Positions 24,541 through 39,290 of a stretch of DNA of 64,000 nucleotides are shown here, piece by piece (within the stretch, counting starts at the first letter, position 1; each line of letters starts with the position of its first letter). This DNA is from Bombus terrestris (taxonomy: Eukaryota; Arthropoda; Insecta; Hymenoptera; Apidae). The notes beneath the pieces were generated by a model that saw only the letters and a program-made list of their open reading frames with translations, did not search any database and was not told the DNA's origin. The position numbers and the translations under genes are program-made. The DNA lies in contig NC_063270.1 of assembly GCF_910591885.1 (NCBI RefSeq), forward strand, positions 5,642,001 to 5,706,000, in the 5' to 3' direction.

Positions 24541-26430
24541 TATATACTATTACGATTTAACGTATAACGTTATAGAGTATTACGTCATATCGCATAACGT
24601 TATATACTACTACGATATAACGTATAACATTCTATACAATTACTTTATAACGTATAACGTTATATACTATTACGATATAACGTATAACGTTATAGAGTAT
24701 TACGTTATATCGCATAACGTTATATAGTACTACGTTATAACGTATAACGTTATATAGAATTACGTTATAACGTACAACGTTATATACTATTACGTTAAAA
24801 CGTGTAACGTTATATACTATTGCGTTATAACGTATAACGTTATATACTATTACGATTTAACGTATAACGCTATATACAATTACGTTATAACGTATAACGT
24901 TCTATACTATTACGTTATAACGTATAACGTTATATACTACTACGTTACAACGGATAACGTTATATACTATTACGTTACAACGTATAACGTTATATACTAT
25001 TACGATATAACGTATAACGTTATAGAGTATTACGTTATATCGCATAACGTTATATACTACTACGTTACAACGGATAACGTTATATACTATTACGATATAA
25101 CGTATAACGTTATAGAGTATTACGTTATATCGCATAACGTTATATACTACTACGGTATAACGTATAACATTATATACTATTACGTTATAGCGTATAACGT
25201 TATATACTATTACGATTTAACGTATAACGCTATATACAATTACGTTATAACATATAACGTTGTATACTACTAGATTACAACGGATAACGGTATATACTAT
25301 TACAATATAACGTATAACGTTATATAGTATTAAGGTATGTCGTCTAACGTTATATAGAATTACGTTATAACGTACAACGTTAAATACTATTACGTTAAAA
25401 CGTGTAACGTTATATACTATTACGTTATAACGTATAACGTTATAGAGTATTACGTTATATCGCATAACGTTATATACTACTACGAAATAACGTATAACAT
25501 TATATACTATTACGTTATAACGTATAACGTTATATACTACTACGTTACAACGGATAACGTTATATACTATTACGATATAACCTATAACGTTATATAGTAT
25601 TAAGTTATGACGTCTAACGTTATATAGCATTACGTTATAACGTACAACGTTATATACTATTACGTTAAAACGTGTAACGTTATATACTATTACGTTATAA
25701 CGTATAACGTTATATACTATTACGTTATAACGTATAACGTTGTATACTACTACGTTACAACGGATAACATTATATACTATTACGATATAACGTGTAACGT
25801 TATATAGAATTACGTTATAACGTACAACGTTAAATACTATTACGTTAAAACGTGTAACGTTATATACTATTACGTTATAACGTATAACGTTATAGAGTAT
25901 TACGTTATATCGCATAACGTTATATACTACTACGATATAACGTATAACATTATATACTATTACGTTATAACGTATAACGTTATATACTATTACGTTATAA
26001 CGTATAACGCTATATAATATTACGTTATAACGTATAACGTTATATACTATTACGTTAAAACGTGTAACGTTGTATACTATTACGTTATAACGTATAACGT
26101 TATATACTATTACGTTATAACGTATAACGTTATACACTATTACGTTATAACGTATAACGTTATATACTACTACGTTACAACGGATAACATTATATACTAT
26201 TACGATATAACGTGTAACGTTATAGAGTATTACGTTACATCGCATAACGTTATATACTACTACGATATAACGTATAACATTATATACTATTACGTTATAA
26301 CGTATAACGTTATATACTATTACGTTATAACGTATAACGTTATAGAGAATTACGTTATAACGTACAACGTTAAATACTATTACGTTAAAACGTGTAACGT
26401 TATATACTATTGCGTTATAACGTATAACGT
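24416..26430 (+). repeat. 2.2-kb block, copy 1
   Basis: It matches 26636-28650 at an offset of 2,220 bp (74 units). Differences found: GTCATATCG near 24586, ACGGTATA near 25291, and TATACAC near 26134, all private to this copy. It contains the TAGTACTAC block, M-O followed by a K form reading TAAGGTATGTCGTC, and J1/J2 cassettes. Confidence 0.87.
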
Positions 26431-26446
26431 TATATACTATTACGAT

Positions 26447-26750
26447 TTAACGTATAACGCTATATACAATTACGTTATAACGTATAACGTTATATACTAT
26501 TACGTTATAACGTATAACGTTATATACTATTACGATATAACGTATAACGTTATAGAGTATTACGTTATATCGCATAACGTTATATAGTACTACGTTATAA
26601 CGTATAACGTTATATAGAATTACGTTATAACGTACAACGTTATATACTATTACGTTAAAACGTGTAACGTTATATACTATTGCGTTATAACGTATAACGT
26701 TATAAACTATTACGTTATAACGTATAACGCTATATAACATTACGTTATAA
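26447..26750 (+). repeat. Recurrent ~300-bp block marked by TATAGTACTAC (example)
   Basis: The order is C, A, F, G, a unit with TATAGTACTAC, J1, a J2 with TTATATAC, a unit with TATTGCG, a unit with TATAAACTATT, and CGCTATATAACATT. The TAGTACTAC marker appears at least 11 times, near 1632, 10238, 24725, 26585, 26945, 31572, 34392, 58032, 59272, 60132 and 63932, nearly always in this order. Two of them (1632 and 10238) share the rare ATCTCA end of G and belong to the 8.6-kb copies. It is the most widely spread long block in the window. Confidence 0.82.
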
Positions 26751-28650
26751 CGTATAACGTTATATACTATTACGATTTAACGTATAACGTTATAGAGTAT
26801 TACGTTATATCGCATAACGTTATATACTACTACGATATAACGTATAACATTCTATACAATTACTTTATAACGTATAACGTTATATACTATTACGATATAA
26901 CGTATAACGTTATAGAGTATTACGTTATATCGCATAACGTTATATAGTACTACGTTATAACGTATAACGTTATATAGAATTACGTTATAACGTACAACGT
27001 TATATACTATTACGTTAAAACGTGTAACGTTATATACTATTGCGTTATAACGTATAACGTTATATACTATTACGATTTAACGTATAACGCTATATACAAT
27101 TACGTTATAACGTATAACGTTCTATACTATTACGTTATAACGTATAACGTTATATACTACTACGTTACAACGGATAACGTTATATACTATTACGTTACAA
27201 CGTATAACGTTATATACTATTACGATATAACGTATAACGTTATAGAGTATTACGTTATATCGCATAACGTTATATACTACTACGTTACAACGGATAACGT
27301 TATATACTATTACGATATAACGTATAACGTTATAGAGTATTACGTTATATCGCATAACGTTATATACTACTACGGTATAACGTATAACATTATATACTAT
27401 TACGTTATAGCGTATAACGTTATATACTATTACGATTTAACGTATAACGCTATATACAATTACGTTATAACATATAACGTTGTATACTACTAGATTACAA
27501 CGGATAACGTTATATACTATTACAATATAACGTATAACGTTATATAGTATTAAGGTATGTCGTCTAACGTTATATAGAATTACGTTATAACGTACAACGT
27601 TAAATACTATTACGTTAAAACGTGTAACGTTATATACTATTACGTTATAACGTATAACGTTATAGAGTATTACGTTATATCGCATAACGTTATATACTAC
27701 TACGAAATAACGTATAACATTATATACTATTACGTTATAACGTATAACGTTATATACTACTACGTTACAACGGATAACGTTATATACTATTACGATATAA
27801 CCTATAACGTTATATAGTATTAAGTTATGACGTCTAACGTTATATAGCATTACGTTATAACGTACAACGTTATATACTATTACGTTAAAACGTGTAACGT
27901 TATATACTATTACGTTATAACGTATAACGTTATATACTATTACGTTATAACGTATAACGTTGTATACTACTACGTTACAACGGATAACATTATATACTAT
28001 TACGATATAACGTGTAACGTTATATAGAATTACGTTATAACGTACAACGTTAAATACTATTACGTTAAAACGTGTAACGTTATATACTATTACGTTATAA
28101 CGTATAACGTTATAGAGTATTACGTTATATCGCATAACGTTATATACTACTACGATATAACGTATAACATTATATACTATTACGTTATAACGTATAACGT
28201 TATATACTATTACGTTATAACGTATAACGCTATATAATATTACGTTATAACGTATAACGTTATATACTATTACGTTAAAACGTGTAACGTTGTATACTAT
28301 TACGTTATAACGTATAACGTTATATACTATTACGTTATAACGTATAACGTTATATACTATTACGTTATAACGTATAACGTTATATACTACTACGTTACAA
28401 CGGATAACATTATATACTATTACGATATAACGTGTAACGTTATAGAGTATTACGTTACATCGCATAACGTTATATACTACTACGATATAACGTATAACAT
28501 TATATACTATTACGTTATAACGTATAACGTTATATACTATTACGTTATAACGTATAACGTTATAGAGAATTACGTTATAACGTACAACGTTAAATACTAT
28601 TGCGTTATAACGTGTAACGTTATATACTATTGCGTTATAACGTATAACGT
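26636..28650 (+). repeat. 2.2-kb block, copy 2
   Basis: This is the partner of 24416-26430. Between the two sits about 200 bp that largely repeats the start of the block, so some units are present in duplicate. A private change near 28600 turns the J2 unit into TATTGCGTTATAACGTG. Confidence 0.87.
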
Positions 28651-29208
28651 TATAAACTATTACGTTATAACGTATAACGCTATATAACATTACGTTATAA
28701 CGTATAACGTTATATACTATTACGATTTAACGTATAACGTTATAGAGTATTACGTTATATCGCATAACGTTATATACTACTACGATATAACGTATAACAT
28801 TCTATACTATTACGTTATAACGTATAACGTTATATACTATTTCGATTTAACGTATAACGCTATATACTATTACGTTATAACGTATAACGCTATATAATAT
28901 TACGTTACAACGGATAACGTTATATACTATTACGATTTAACGTATAACGCTATATACAATTACGTTATAACGTATAACGTTCTATACTATTACGTTATAA
29001 CGTATAACGTTATATACTATTACGATTTAACGTATAACGTTATAGAGTATTACGTTATATCGCATAACGTTATATACTACTACGATATAACGTATAACAT
29101 TCTATACAATTACTTTATAACGTATAACGTTATATACTATTTCGATTTAACGTATAACGCTATATACTATTACGTTATAACGTATAACGCTATATAATAT
29201 TACGTTAT

Positions 29209-29736
29209 AACGTATAACGTTATATACTATTACGATTTAACGTATAACGCTATATACAATTACGTTATAACGTATAACGTTCTATACTATTACGTTATAA
29301 CGTATAACGTTATATACTACTACGTTACAACGGATAACGTTATATACTATTACGTTACAACGTATAACGTTATATACTATTACGATATAACGTATAACGT
29401 TATAGAGTATTACGTTATATCGCATAACGTTATATACTACTACGTTACAACGGATAACGTTATATACTATTACGATATAACGTATAACGTTATAGAGTAT
29501 TACGTTATATCGCATAACGTTATATACTACTACGATATAACGTATAACATTATATACTATTACGTTATAACGTATAACGTTATATACTATTACGATTTAA
29601 CGTATAACGCTATATACAATTACGTTATAACATATAACGTTGTATACTACTAGATTACAACGGATAACGTTATATACTATTACAATATAACGTATAACGT
29701 TATATAGTATTAAGGTATGTCGTCTAACGTTATATA
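29209..29736 (+). repeat. 2.2-kb block, partial copy 3
   Basis: It matches 27049-27576 at an offset of 2,160 bp. It reads TACGATATAACG near 29531 where the other two copies have TACGGTATAACG, and TTATAACG near 29570 where they have TTATAGCG. The match ends at TATAGCATT against TATAGAATT. The same core of about 480 bp (C, TTCTATAC, E, GTTACAACGTA, F, G, E, F, G) recurs at about 41942 and 43562. Confidence 0.82.
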
Positions 29737-30265
29737 GCATTACGTTATAACGTACAACGTTATATACTATTACGTTAAAACGTGTAACGTTATATACTAT
29801 TACGTTATAACGTATAACGTTATAGAGTATTACGTTATATCGCATAACGTTATATACTACTACGAAATAACGTATAACATTATATACTATTACGTTATAA
29901 CGAATAACGTTATATACTACTACGTTACAACGGATAACGTTATATACTATTACGATATAACCTATAACGTTATATAGTATTAAGTTATGACGTCTAACGT
30001 TATATAGCATTACGTTATAACGTACAACGTTATATACTATTACGTTAAAACGTGTAACGTTATATACTATTACGTTACAACGGATAACGTTATATACTAT
30101 TACGATTTAACGTATAACGCTATATATAATTACGTTATAACGTATAACGTTGTATACTATTACGTTATAACGTATAACGTTATATAGAATTACGTTATAA
30201 CGTACAACGTTAAATACTATTACGTTAAAACATGTAACATTATATACTATTTCGTTATAACGTAT

Positions 30266-31353
30266 AACGTTATATAGAATTACGTTATAACGTACAACGT
30301 TAAATACTATTACGTTAAAACGTGTAACGTTATATACTATTACGTTATAACGTATAACGTTATAGAGTATTACGTTATATCGCATAACGTTATATACTAC
30401 TACGAAATAACGTATAACATTATATACTATTACGTTATAACGTATAACGTTATATACTACTACGTTACAACGGATAACGTTATATACTATTACGATATAA
30501 CCTATAACGTTATATAGTATTAAGTTATGACGTCTAACGTTATATAGCATTACGTTATAACGTACAACGTTATATACTATTACGTTAAAACGTGTAACGT
30601 TATATACTATTACGTTATAACGTATAACGTTATATACTATTACGTTATAACGTATAACGTTATATACTACTACGTTACAACGGATAACATTATATACTAT
30701 TACGATATAACGTGTAACGTTATATAGAATTACGTTATAACGTACAACGTTAAATACTATTACGTTAAAACGTGTAACGTTATATACTATTACGTTATAA
30801 CGTATAACGTTATAGAGTATTACGTTATATCGCATAACGTTATATACTACTACGATATAACGTATAACATTATATACTATTACGTTATAACGTATAACGT
30901 TATATACTATTACGTTATAACGTATAACGCTATATAATATTACGTTATAACGTATAACGTTATATACTATTACGTTAAAACGTGTAACGTTGTATACTAT
31001 TACGTTATAACGTATAACGTCATATACTATTACGTTATAACGTATAACGTTATATACTATTACGTTATAACGTATAACGTTATATACTACTACGTTACAA
31101 CGTATAACATTATATACTATTACGATATAACGTGTAACGTTATAGAGTATTACGTTACATCGCATAACGGTATATACTACTACGATATAACGTATAACAT
31201 TATATACTATTACGTTATAACGTATAGCGTTATATACTATTACGTTATAACGTATAACGTTATAGAGAATTACGTTATAACGTACAACGTTAAATACTAT
31301 TACGTTAAAACGTGTAACGTTATATACTATTGCGTTGTAACGTATAACGTTAT
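30266..31353 (+). repeat. 1.1-kb block shared with the 2.2-kb repeat
   Basis: It matches about 27566-28650 at an offset of 2,700 bp and 25346-26430 at an offset of 4,920 bp. A shorter part (about 20191-20780) also matches at 20 kb. Private changes include CATATAC at about 31021, CGTATAACATT after E at about 31102 and TATAGCG at about 31225. It ends just before the register break at 31375. Confidence 0.82.
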
Positions 31354-31374
31354 AGAGTATTACGTTATATCGCA

Positions 31375-31381
31375 TAACGTA
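31375..31381 (+). repeat. 7-bp remnant unit (register break)
   Basis: Between a class G unit and a class I unit, where a full class H unit is expected, only TAACGTA remains. A class H unit starts TAACGT and ends TAACGTA, so a 23-bp deletion between those short direct repeats explains it exactly. The loss equals three modules (8+7+8 bp) and leaves one whole module. It is the only break of this kind that I found, and it shifts the register of everything downstream by 7 bp. Confidence 0.9.
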
Positions 31382-32251
31382 TAACATTATATACTATTAC
31401 GTTATAACGTATAACGTTATATACTATTACGATTTAGCGTATAACGCTATATACAATTACGTTATAACGTATAACGTTATATACTATTACGTTATAACGT
31501 ATAACGTTATATACTATTACGATATAACGTATAACGTTATAGAGTATTACGTTATATCGCATAACGTTATATAGTACTACGTTATAACGTATAACGTTAT
31601 ATAGAATTACGTTATAACGTACAACGTTATATACTATTACGTTAAAACGTGTAACGTTATATACTATTGCGTTATAACGTATAACGTTATAAACTATTAC
31701 GTTATAACGTATAACGCTATATAACATTACGTTATAACGTATAACGTTATATACTATTACGATTTAACGTATAACGTTATAGAGTATTACGTTATATCGC
31801 ATAACGTTATATACTACTACGATATAACGTATAACATTCTATACTATTACGTTATAACGTATAACGTTATATACTATTTCGATTTAACGTATAACGCTAT
31901 ATACTATTACGTTATAACGTATAACGCTATATAATATTACGTTACAACGAATAACGTTATATACTATTACGATATAACGTATAACGTTATAGAGTATTAC
32001 GTTATATCGCATAACTTTATATACTATTACGTTATAACGTATAACGCTATATAATATTACGTTATAACGTATAACGTTATATACTATTACGTTATAACGT
32101 ATAACGTTATATACTACTACGTTACAACGGATAACGTTATATACTATTACGATATAACGTATAACGTTATAGGGTATTACGTTATATCGCATAACGTTAT
32201 ATACTACTACGATATAACGTATAACATTATATACTATTACGTTATAACGTA

Positions 32252-33271
32252 TAACGTTATCTACTATTACGATTTAACGTATAACGCTCTATACAATTAC
32301 GTTATAACTTATAACGCTATATAATATTACGTTATAACGTATAACGTTATATACTATTACGATTTAACGTATAACGCTATATACACTTACGTTATAACGT
32401 ATATCGTTGTATACTATTACGTTATATCGTATAACGTTATATACTATTACGTTATAACATATAACGTTATGTACTATTACGTTATAACGTATAACGTTAT
32501 ATACTACTACGTTACAACGGATAACATTATATACTATTACGATATAACGTGTAACGTTATAGAGTATTACGTTATATCGCATAACGTTATATACTACTAC
32601 GATATAACGTATAACATTATATACTATTACGTTATAACGTATAACGTTATGTACTATTACGCTTTAACGTATAACGCTATATACAATTACGTTATAACGT
32701 ATAACGTTGTATACTACTAGATTACAACGGATAACGTTATATACTATTACAATATAACGTATAACGTTATATAGTATTAAGTTATGGCGTCTAACGTTAT
32801 ATAGCATTACGTTATAACGTACAACGTTATATACTATTACGTTAAAACCTGTAACGTTATATACTATTTCGTTATAACGTATGACGTTATATACTATTAC
32901 GTTAAAACGTGTAACTTTATATACTATTACGTTATAACGTATAACGTTATAAACTATTACGTTATAACGTATAACGCTATATAACATTACGTTATAACGT
33001 ATAACGTTATATACTATTACGATTTAACGTATAACGTTATATAGTATTAAGTTATGACTTCTAACGTTATATAGCATTACGTTATAACGTACAACGTTAT
33101 ATACTATTACGTTAAAACGTGTAACGTTATATACTATTACGTTATAACGTATAACGTTATATACTATTACGTTAAAACGTATAACTTTATATAATATTAC
33201 GTTATAACGTATAACGTTATATACTATTACGATTTAACGTATAACGCTATATACAATTACTTTATAACGTA
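32252..33271 (+). repeat. Third, partial copy of the left edge of the large block
   Basis: The unit order matches window positions 1 to about 780 and copy B from 8458, including rare markers: TATCGTTGTATAC, the unit with GTTATAACATA, TTATGTACTATTACG, and the M-O-K-L run with TTATGGCGTC. It differs from the other two by a 60-bp insertion at about 32852-32911 and by scattered substitutions such as TTATCTACT at its start. One unit at 33182 joins the first part of a TAACTTTATA unit to the later part of a class D unit, which removes 30 bp. It sits more than 22 kb from copy B, so related blocks are dispersed as well as adjacent. Confidence 0.85.
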
Positions 33272-34920
33272 TAACGTTATATACTATTACGTTATAACGT
33301 ATAACGTTATATACTATTACGTTATAACGTATAACGTTATATACTATTACGTTATATCGGATAACGTTATATACTACTACGATATAACGTATAACATTAT
33401 ATACTATTACGTTATAACGTATAACGTTATATACTATTACGATTTAACGTATAACGCTCTATACAATTCCGTTATAACGTATAACGCTATATAATATTAC
33501 GTTATAACGTATAACGTTATATACTATTACGATTTAACGTATAACGCTATATACAATTACGTTATAACGTATAACGTTGTATACTATTACGTTATAACGT
33601 ATAACGTTATATACTATTACGTTATAACGTATAACGTTATATACTATTACGTTATAACGTATAACGTTATATACTACTACGTTACAACGGATAACATTAT
33701 ATACTATTACGATATAACGTGTAACGTTATAGAGTATTACGTTATATCGCATAACGTTATATACTACTACGATATAACGTATAACATTATATACTATTAC
33801 GTTATAACTTATAACGTTATATACTATTACGATTTAACGTATAACGCTATATACAATTACGTTATAACGTATAACGTTGTATACTACTAGATTACAACGG
33901 ATAACGTTATATAGAATTACTTTATAACGTACAACGTTAAATACTATTACGTTAAAACGTGTAACGTTATATACTATATCGTTATAACGTATAACGTTAT
34001 ATAGAATTACGTTATAACGTACAACGTTAAATACTATTTCGTTATAACGTATAACGTTATATAGAATTACGTTATAACGTACAACGTTAAATACTATTAC
34101 GATATAACGTACAACGTTAAATACTATTAGGTTAAAACGTGTAACGTTGCATACTATTACGTTATAACGTATAACGTTATATACTATTACGTTATAACGT
34201 ATAACGTTATATACTATTATGTTATAACGTATAACGTTATATACTCTTACGATTTAACGTATAACGCTATATACAATTACGTTATAACGTATAACGTTAT
34301 ATACTATTACGTTATAACGTATAACGTTATATACTATTACGATATAACGTATAACGTTATAGAGTATTACGTTATATCGCATAACGTTATATAGTACTAC
34401 GTTATAACGTATAACGTTATATAGAATTACGTTATAACGTACAACGTTATATACTATTACGTTAAAACGTGTAACGTTATATACTATTGCGTTATAACGT
34501 ATAACGTTATAAACTATTACGTTATAACGTATAACGCTATATAACATTACGTTATAACGTATAACGTTATATACTATTACGATTTAACGTATAGCGTTAT
34601 AGAGTATTACGTTATATCGCATAACGTTATATACTACTACGATATAACGTATAACATTCTATACTATTACGTTATAACGTATAACGTTATATACTATTAC
34701 GTTATAACGTATAACGTTATATACTATTACGATTTAACGTATAACGCTATATACAATTACGTTATAACGTATAACGTTATAGAATATTACGTTATATCGC
34801 ATAACGTTATATACTACTACGTTACAACGGATAACGTTATATACTATTACGATATAACGTATAACGTTATAGAGTATTACGTTATATCGCATAACGTTAG
34901 ATACTACTACGATATAACGT
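33272..34920 (+). repeat. Mixed satellite units, unusually scrambled
   Basis: There is no gene here. It holds an E-F-G-H-I cassette at about 33662-33811, then a jumbled run of J1 and J2 units at 33902-34150 with many one-off changes (TACTATATCG, TTTCG inside J2, TATTAGG, GTTGCATAC). The approximately 300-bp TAGTACTAC block follows at 34260-34560. The J run looks like repeated short exchanges among J1/J2 pairs. Confidence 0.7.
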
Positions 34921-36990
34921 ATAACATTATATACTATTACGTTATAACGTATAACGTTATATAATATTACGATTTAACGTATAACGCTATATACAATTAC
35001 GTTATAACATATAACGTTGTATACTACTAGATTACAACGGATAACGTTATATACTATTACAATATAACGTATAACGTTATATAGTATTAAGGTATGTCGT
35101 CTAACGTTATATAGCATTACGTTATAACGTACAACGTTATATACTATTACGTTAAAACGAGTAACGTTATATACTATTACGTTATAACGTATGACGTTAT
35201 ATACTATTACGTTAAAACGTGTAACGTTATATACTATTACGTTATAACGTATAACGTTATAAACTGTTACGTTATAACGTATAACGCTATATAACATTAC
35301 GTTATAACGTATAACGTTATATACTATTACGATTCAACGTATAACGTTATATAGTATTAAGTTATGACTTCTAACGTTATATAGCATTACGTTATAACGT
35401 ACAACGTTATATACTATTACGTTAAAACGTGTAACGTTATATACTATTACGTTATAACGTATAACGTTATATACTACTACGTTACAACGGATAACGTTAT
35501 ATACTATTACGATATAACGTATAACGTTATATAGTATTAAGTTATGACGTCTAACGTTATATAGCATTACGTTATAACGTACAACGTTATATACTATTAC
35601 GTTAAAACGTGTAACGTAATATACTATTACGTTATAACGTATAACGTTATATACTATTACGTTATAACGTATAACGTTATATACTATTACGTTATAACGT
35701 ATAACGTTATATACTACTACGTTACAACGGATAACATTATATACTATTACGATATAACCTGTAACGTTATAGAGTATTACGTTACATCGCATAACGTTAT
35801 ATACTACTACGATATAACGTATAACATTATATACTATTACGTTATAACGTATAACGTTATATACTATTACGTTATAACGTATAACTTTATATACTATTAC
35901 GTTATAACGTATAACGCTATATAATACTACGTTATAACGTATAACGTTATATATTATTACGATTTAACGTATAACGCTATATACAATTACTTTATAACGT
36001 ATAACGTTATATACTATTACGTTATATCGTTTAAAGTTATATACTATTACGTTATAACGTATAACGTTATATACTACTACGTTACAACGTATAACGTTAT
36101 ATACTATTACGATATAACGTATAACGTTATAGAGTATTACGTTATATCGCATAACGTTATATACTACTACGTTACAACGGATAACGTTATATACTATTAC
36201 GATATAACGTATAACGTTATAGAGTATTACGTTATATCGCATAACGTTATATACTACTACGATATAACGTATAACGTTATATACTATTACGATATAACGT
36301 ATAACGTTATAGAGTATTACGTTATATCGCATAACGTTATATACTACTACGTTACAACGGATAACGTTATATACTATTACGATATAACGTATAACGTTAT
36401 AGAGTATTACCTTATATCGCATAACGTTATATACTACTACGATATAACGTATAACATTATATACTATTACGTTATAACGTATAACGTTATATACTATTAC
36501 GATTTAACGTATAACGCTATATACAATTACGTTATAACATATAACGTTGTATACTACTAGATTACAACGGATAACGTTATATACTATTACAATATAACGT
36601 ATAACGTTATATAGTATTAAGGTATGTCGTCTAACGTTATATAGCATTACGTTATAACGTACAACGTTATATACTATTACGTTAAAACGTGTAACGTTAT
36701 ATACTATTACGTTATAACGTATGACGTTATATACTATTACGTTAAAACGTGTAACGTTATATACTATTACGTTATAACGTATAACGTTATCAACTATTAC
36801 GTTATAACGTATAACGCTATATAACATTACGTTATAACGTATAACGTTATATACTATTACGATTTAACGTATAACGTTATATAGTATTAAGTTATGACTT
36901 CTAACGTTATATAGCATTACGTTATAACGTACAACGTTATATACTATTACGTTAAAACGTGTAACGTTATATACTATTACGTTATAACGT
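34921..36990 (+). repeat. Duplicated blocks 1,530 bp apart
   Basis: About 34921-35465 matches 36451-36995, including M-O, the K form TAAGGTATGTCGTC, the ATGACG unit and the TATAAAC/CGCTATATAAC end. Differences found include ATAATATT at 34962 against ATACTATT, CGAG at 35160 against CGTG, AAACTGTT at 35273 against CAACTATT, and GATTCAACG at 35331 against GATTTAACG. The sequence between them contains E-F-K-L-J2, E-F-G-H-I and a local E-F-G tandem. Confidence 0.8.
36062..36421 (+). repeat. Local 90-bp tandem of E-F-G
   Basis: Twelve units read E, F, G, E, F, G, H, F, G, E, F, G, then H-I follow. The first E ends CAACGTA rather than CAACGGA. The five-unit cassette has been reduced to a three-unit module and repeated. 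A similar two-round E-F-G run is found in the 2.2-kb blocks (about 24932-25140) and near 42042-42241. Confidence 0.85.
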
Positions 36991-37290
36991 ATAACGTTAT
37001 ATAATATTACGTTATAACGTATAACGTTATGTACTATTACGTTATAACGTATAACGTTATATACTATTACGATTTAACGTATAACGTTATATAGTATTAA
37101 GTTGTGACTTCTAACGTTATATAGCATTACGTTATAACGTACAACGTTATATACTATTACGTTAAAACGTGTAACGTTATATACTATTACGTTATAACGT
37201 ATAACGTTATATACTATTACGTTATAACGTATAACTTTATATACTATTACGTTATAACGTATAACGCTATATAATATTACGTTATAACGT

Positions 37291-38027
37291 ATAACGTTAT
37301 ATACTATTACGTTATAACGTATAACGTTATATACTACTACGTTACAACGGATAACGTTATATACTATTACGATATAACGTATAACGTTATAGAGTATTAC
37401 GTTATATCGCATAACGTTATATACTACTACGATATAACGTATAACATTATATACTATTACGTTATAACGTATAACGTTATATACTATTACGATTTAACGT
37501 ATAACGTTATATAGTATTAAGTTATGACTTCTAACGTTATATAGCATTACGTTATAACGTACAACGTTATATACTATTACGTTAAAACGTGTAACGTTAT
37601 ATACTATTACGTTATAACGTATAACGTTATAGAGTATTACGTTATATCGCATAACGTTATATACTACTACGATATAACGTATAACATTATATACAATTAC
37701 TTTATAACGTATAACGTTATATACTATTACGTTATAACGTATAACGTTATAGAGTATTACGTTATATCGCATAACGTTATATACTACTACGTTATAACGT
37801 ATAACGTTATATACTATTACGTTATAACGTATAACGTTATATACTACTACGTTACAACGGATAACGTTATATACTATTACGATTTAACGTATAACGCTAT
37901 ATATAATTACGTTATAACGTATAACGTTGTATACTATTACGTTATAACGTATAACGTTATATAGAATTACGTTATAACGTACAACGTTAAATACTATTAC
38001 GTTAAAACGTGTAACGTTATATACTAT
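37291..38027 (+). repeat. 900-bp tandem duplication, first copy
   Basis: It matches 38191-38927 (30 units). Both include B-K-L-J2, G-H-I with TACAATTACTTTATAACG after it, and J1-J2. I saw no change within the shared part except ATATCAC in the second copy (about 38305) against ATATCGC in the first. Confidence 0.83.
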
Positions 38028-38190
38028 TACGTTAAAACGTGTAACGTTATATACTATTACGTTATAACGTATAACGTTATATACTATTACGTTATAACGT
38101 ATAACTTTATATACTATTACGTTATAACGTATAACGCTATATAATATTACGTTATAACGTATAACGTTATATACTATTACGTTATAACGT

Positions 38191-39290
38191 ATAACGTTAT
38201 ATACTATTACGTTATAACGTATAACGTTATATACTACTACGTTACAACGGATAACGTTATATACTATTACGATATAACGTATAACGTTATAGAGTATTAC
38301 GTTATATCACATAACGTTATATACTACTACGATATAACGTATAACATTATATACTATTACGTTATAACGTATAACGTTATATACTATTACGATTTAACGT
38401 ATAACGTTATATAGTATTAAGTTATGACTTCTAACGTTATATAGCATTACGTTATAACGTACAACGTTATATACTATTACGTTAAAACGTGTAACGTTAT
38501 ATACTATTACGTTATAACGTATAACGTTATAGAGTATTACGTTATATCGCATAACGTTATATACTACTACGATATAACGTATAACATTATATACAATTAC
38601 TTTATAACGTATAACGTTATATACTATTACGTTATAACGTATAACGTTATAGAGTATTACGTTATATCGCATAACGTTATATACTACTACGTTATAACGT
38701 ATAACGTTATATACTATTACGTTATAACGTATAACGTTATATACTACTACGTTACAACGGATAACGTTATATACTATTACGATTTAACGTATAACGCTAT
38801 ATATAATTACGTTATAACGTATAACGTTGTATACTATTACGTTATAACGTATAACGTTATATAGAATTACGTTATAACGTACAACGTTAAATACTATTAC
38901 GTTAAAACGTGTAACGTTATATACTATTTCGTTATAACGTATAACGTTATATAGAATTACGTTATAACGTACAGCGTTAAATACTATTACGTTAAAACGT
39001 GTAACGTTATATACTATTACGTTATAACGTATAACGTTATAGAGTATTACGTTATATCGCATAACGTTATATACTACTACGAAATAACGTATAACATTAT
39101 ATACTATTACGTTATAACGTATAACGTTATATACTACTACGTTACAACGGATAACGTTATATACTATTACGATATAACCTATAACGTTATATAGTATTAA
39201 GTTATGACGTCTAACGTTATATAGCATTACGTTATAACGTACAACGTTATATACTATTACGTTAAAACGTGTAACTTTATATACTATTAC
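38191..39290 (+). repeat. 900-bp duplication second copy, also repeated at 43.8 kb
   Basis: Its first part matches 37291-38027. About 38221-39290 also matches 43771-44750. The rare ATATCAC end of G (38305 and 43855) is shared with that distant copy, which shows that the second copy, not the first, gave rise to it or shares a later ancestor with it. The distant copy lacks 90 bp (three units) at about 44491. Confidence 0.83.

Noticed and set aside
31375..31381. Insertion or attachment site at the register break
   Set aside because: There is no foreign sequence or target duplication. A deletion between two TAACGT motifs explains it fully.
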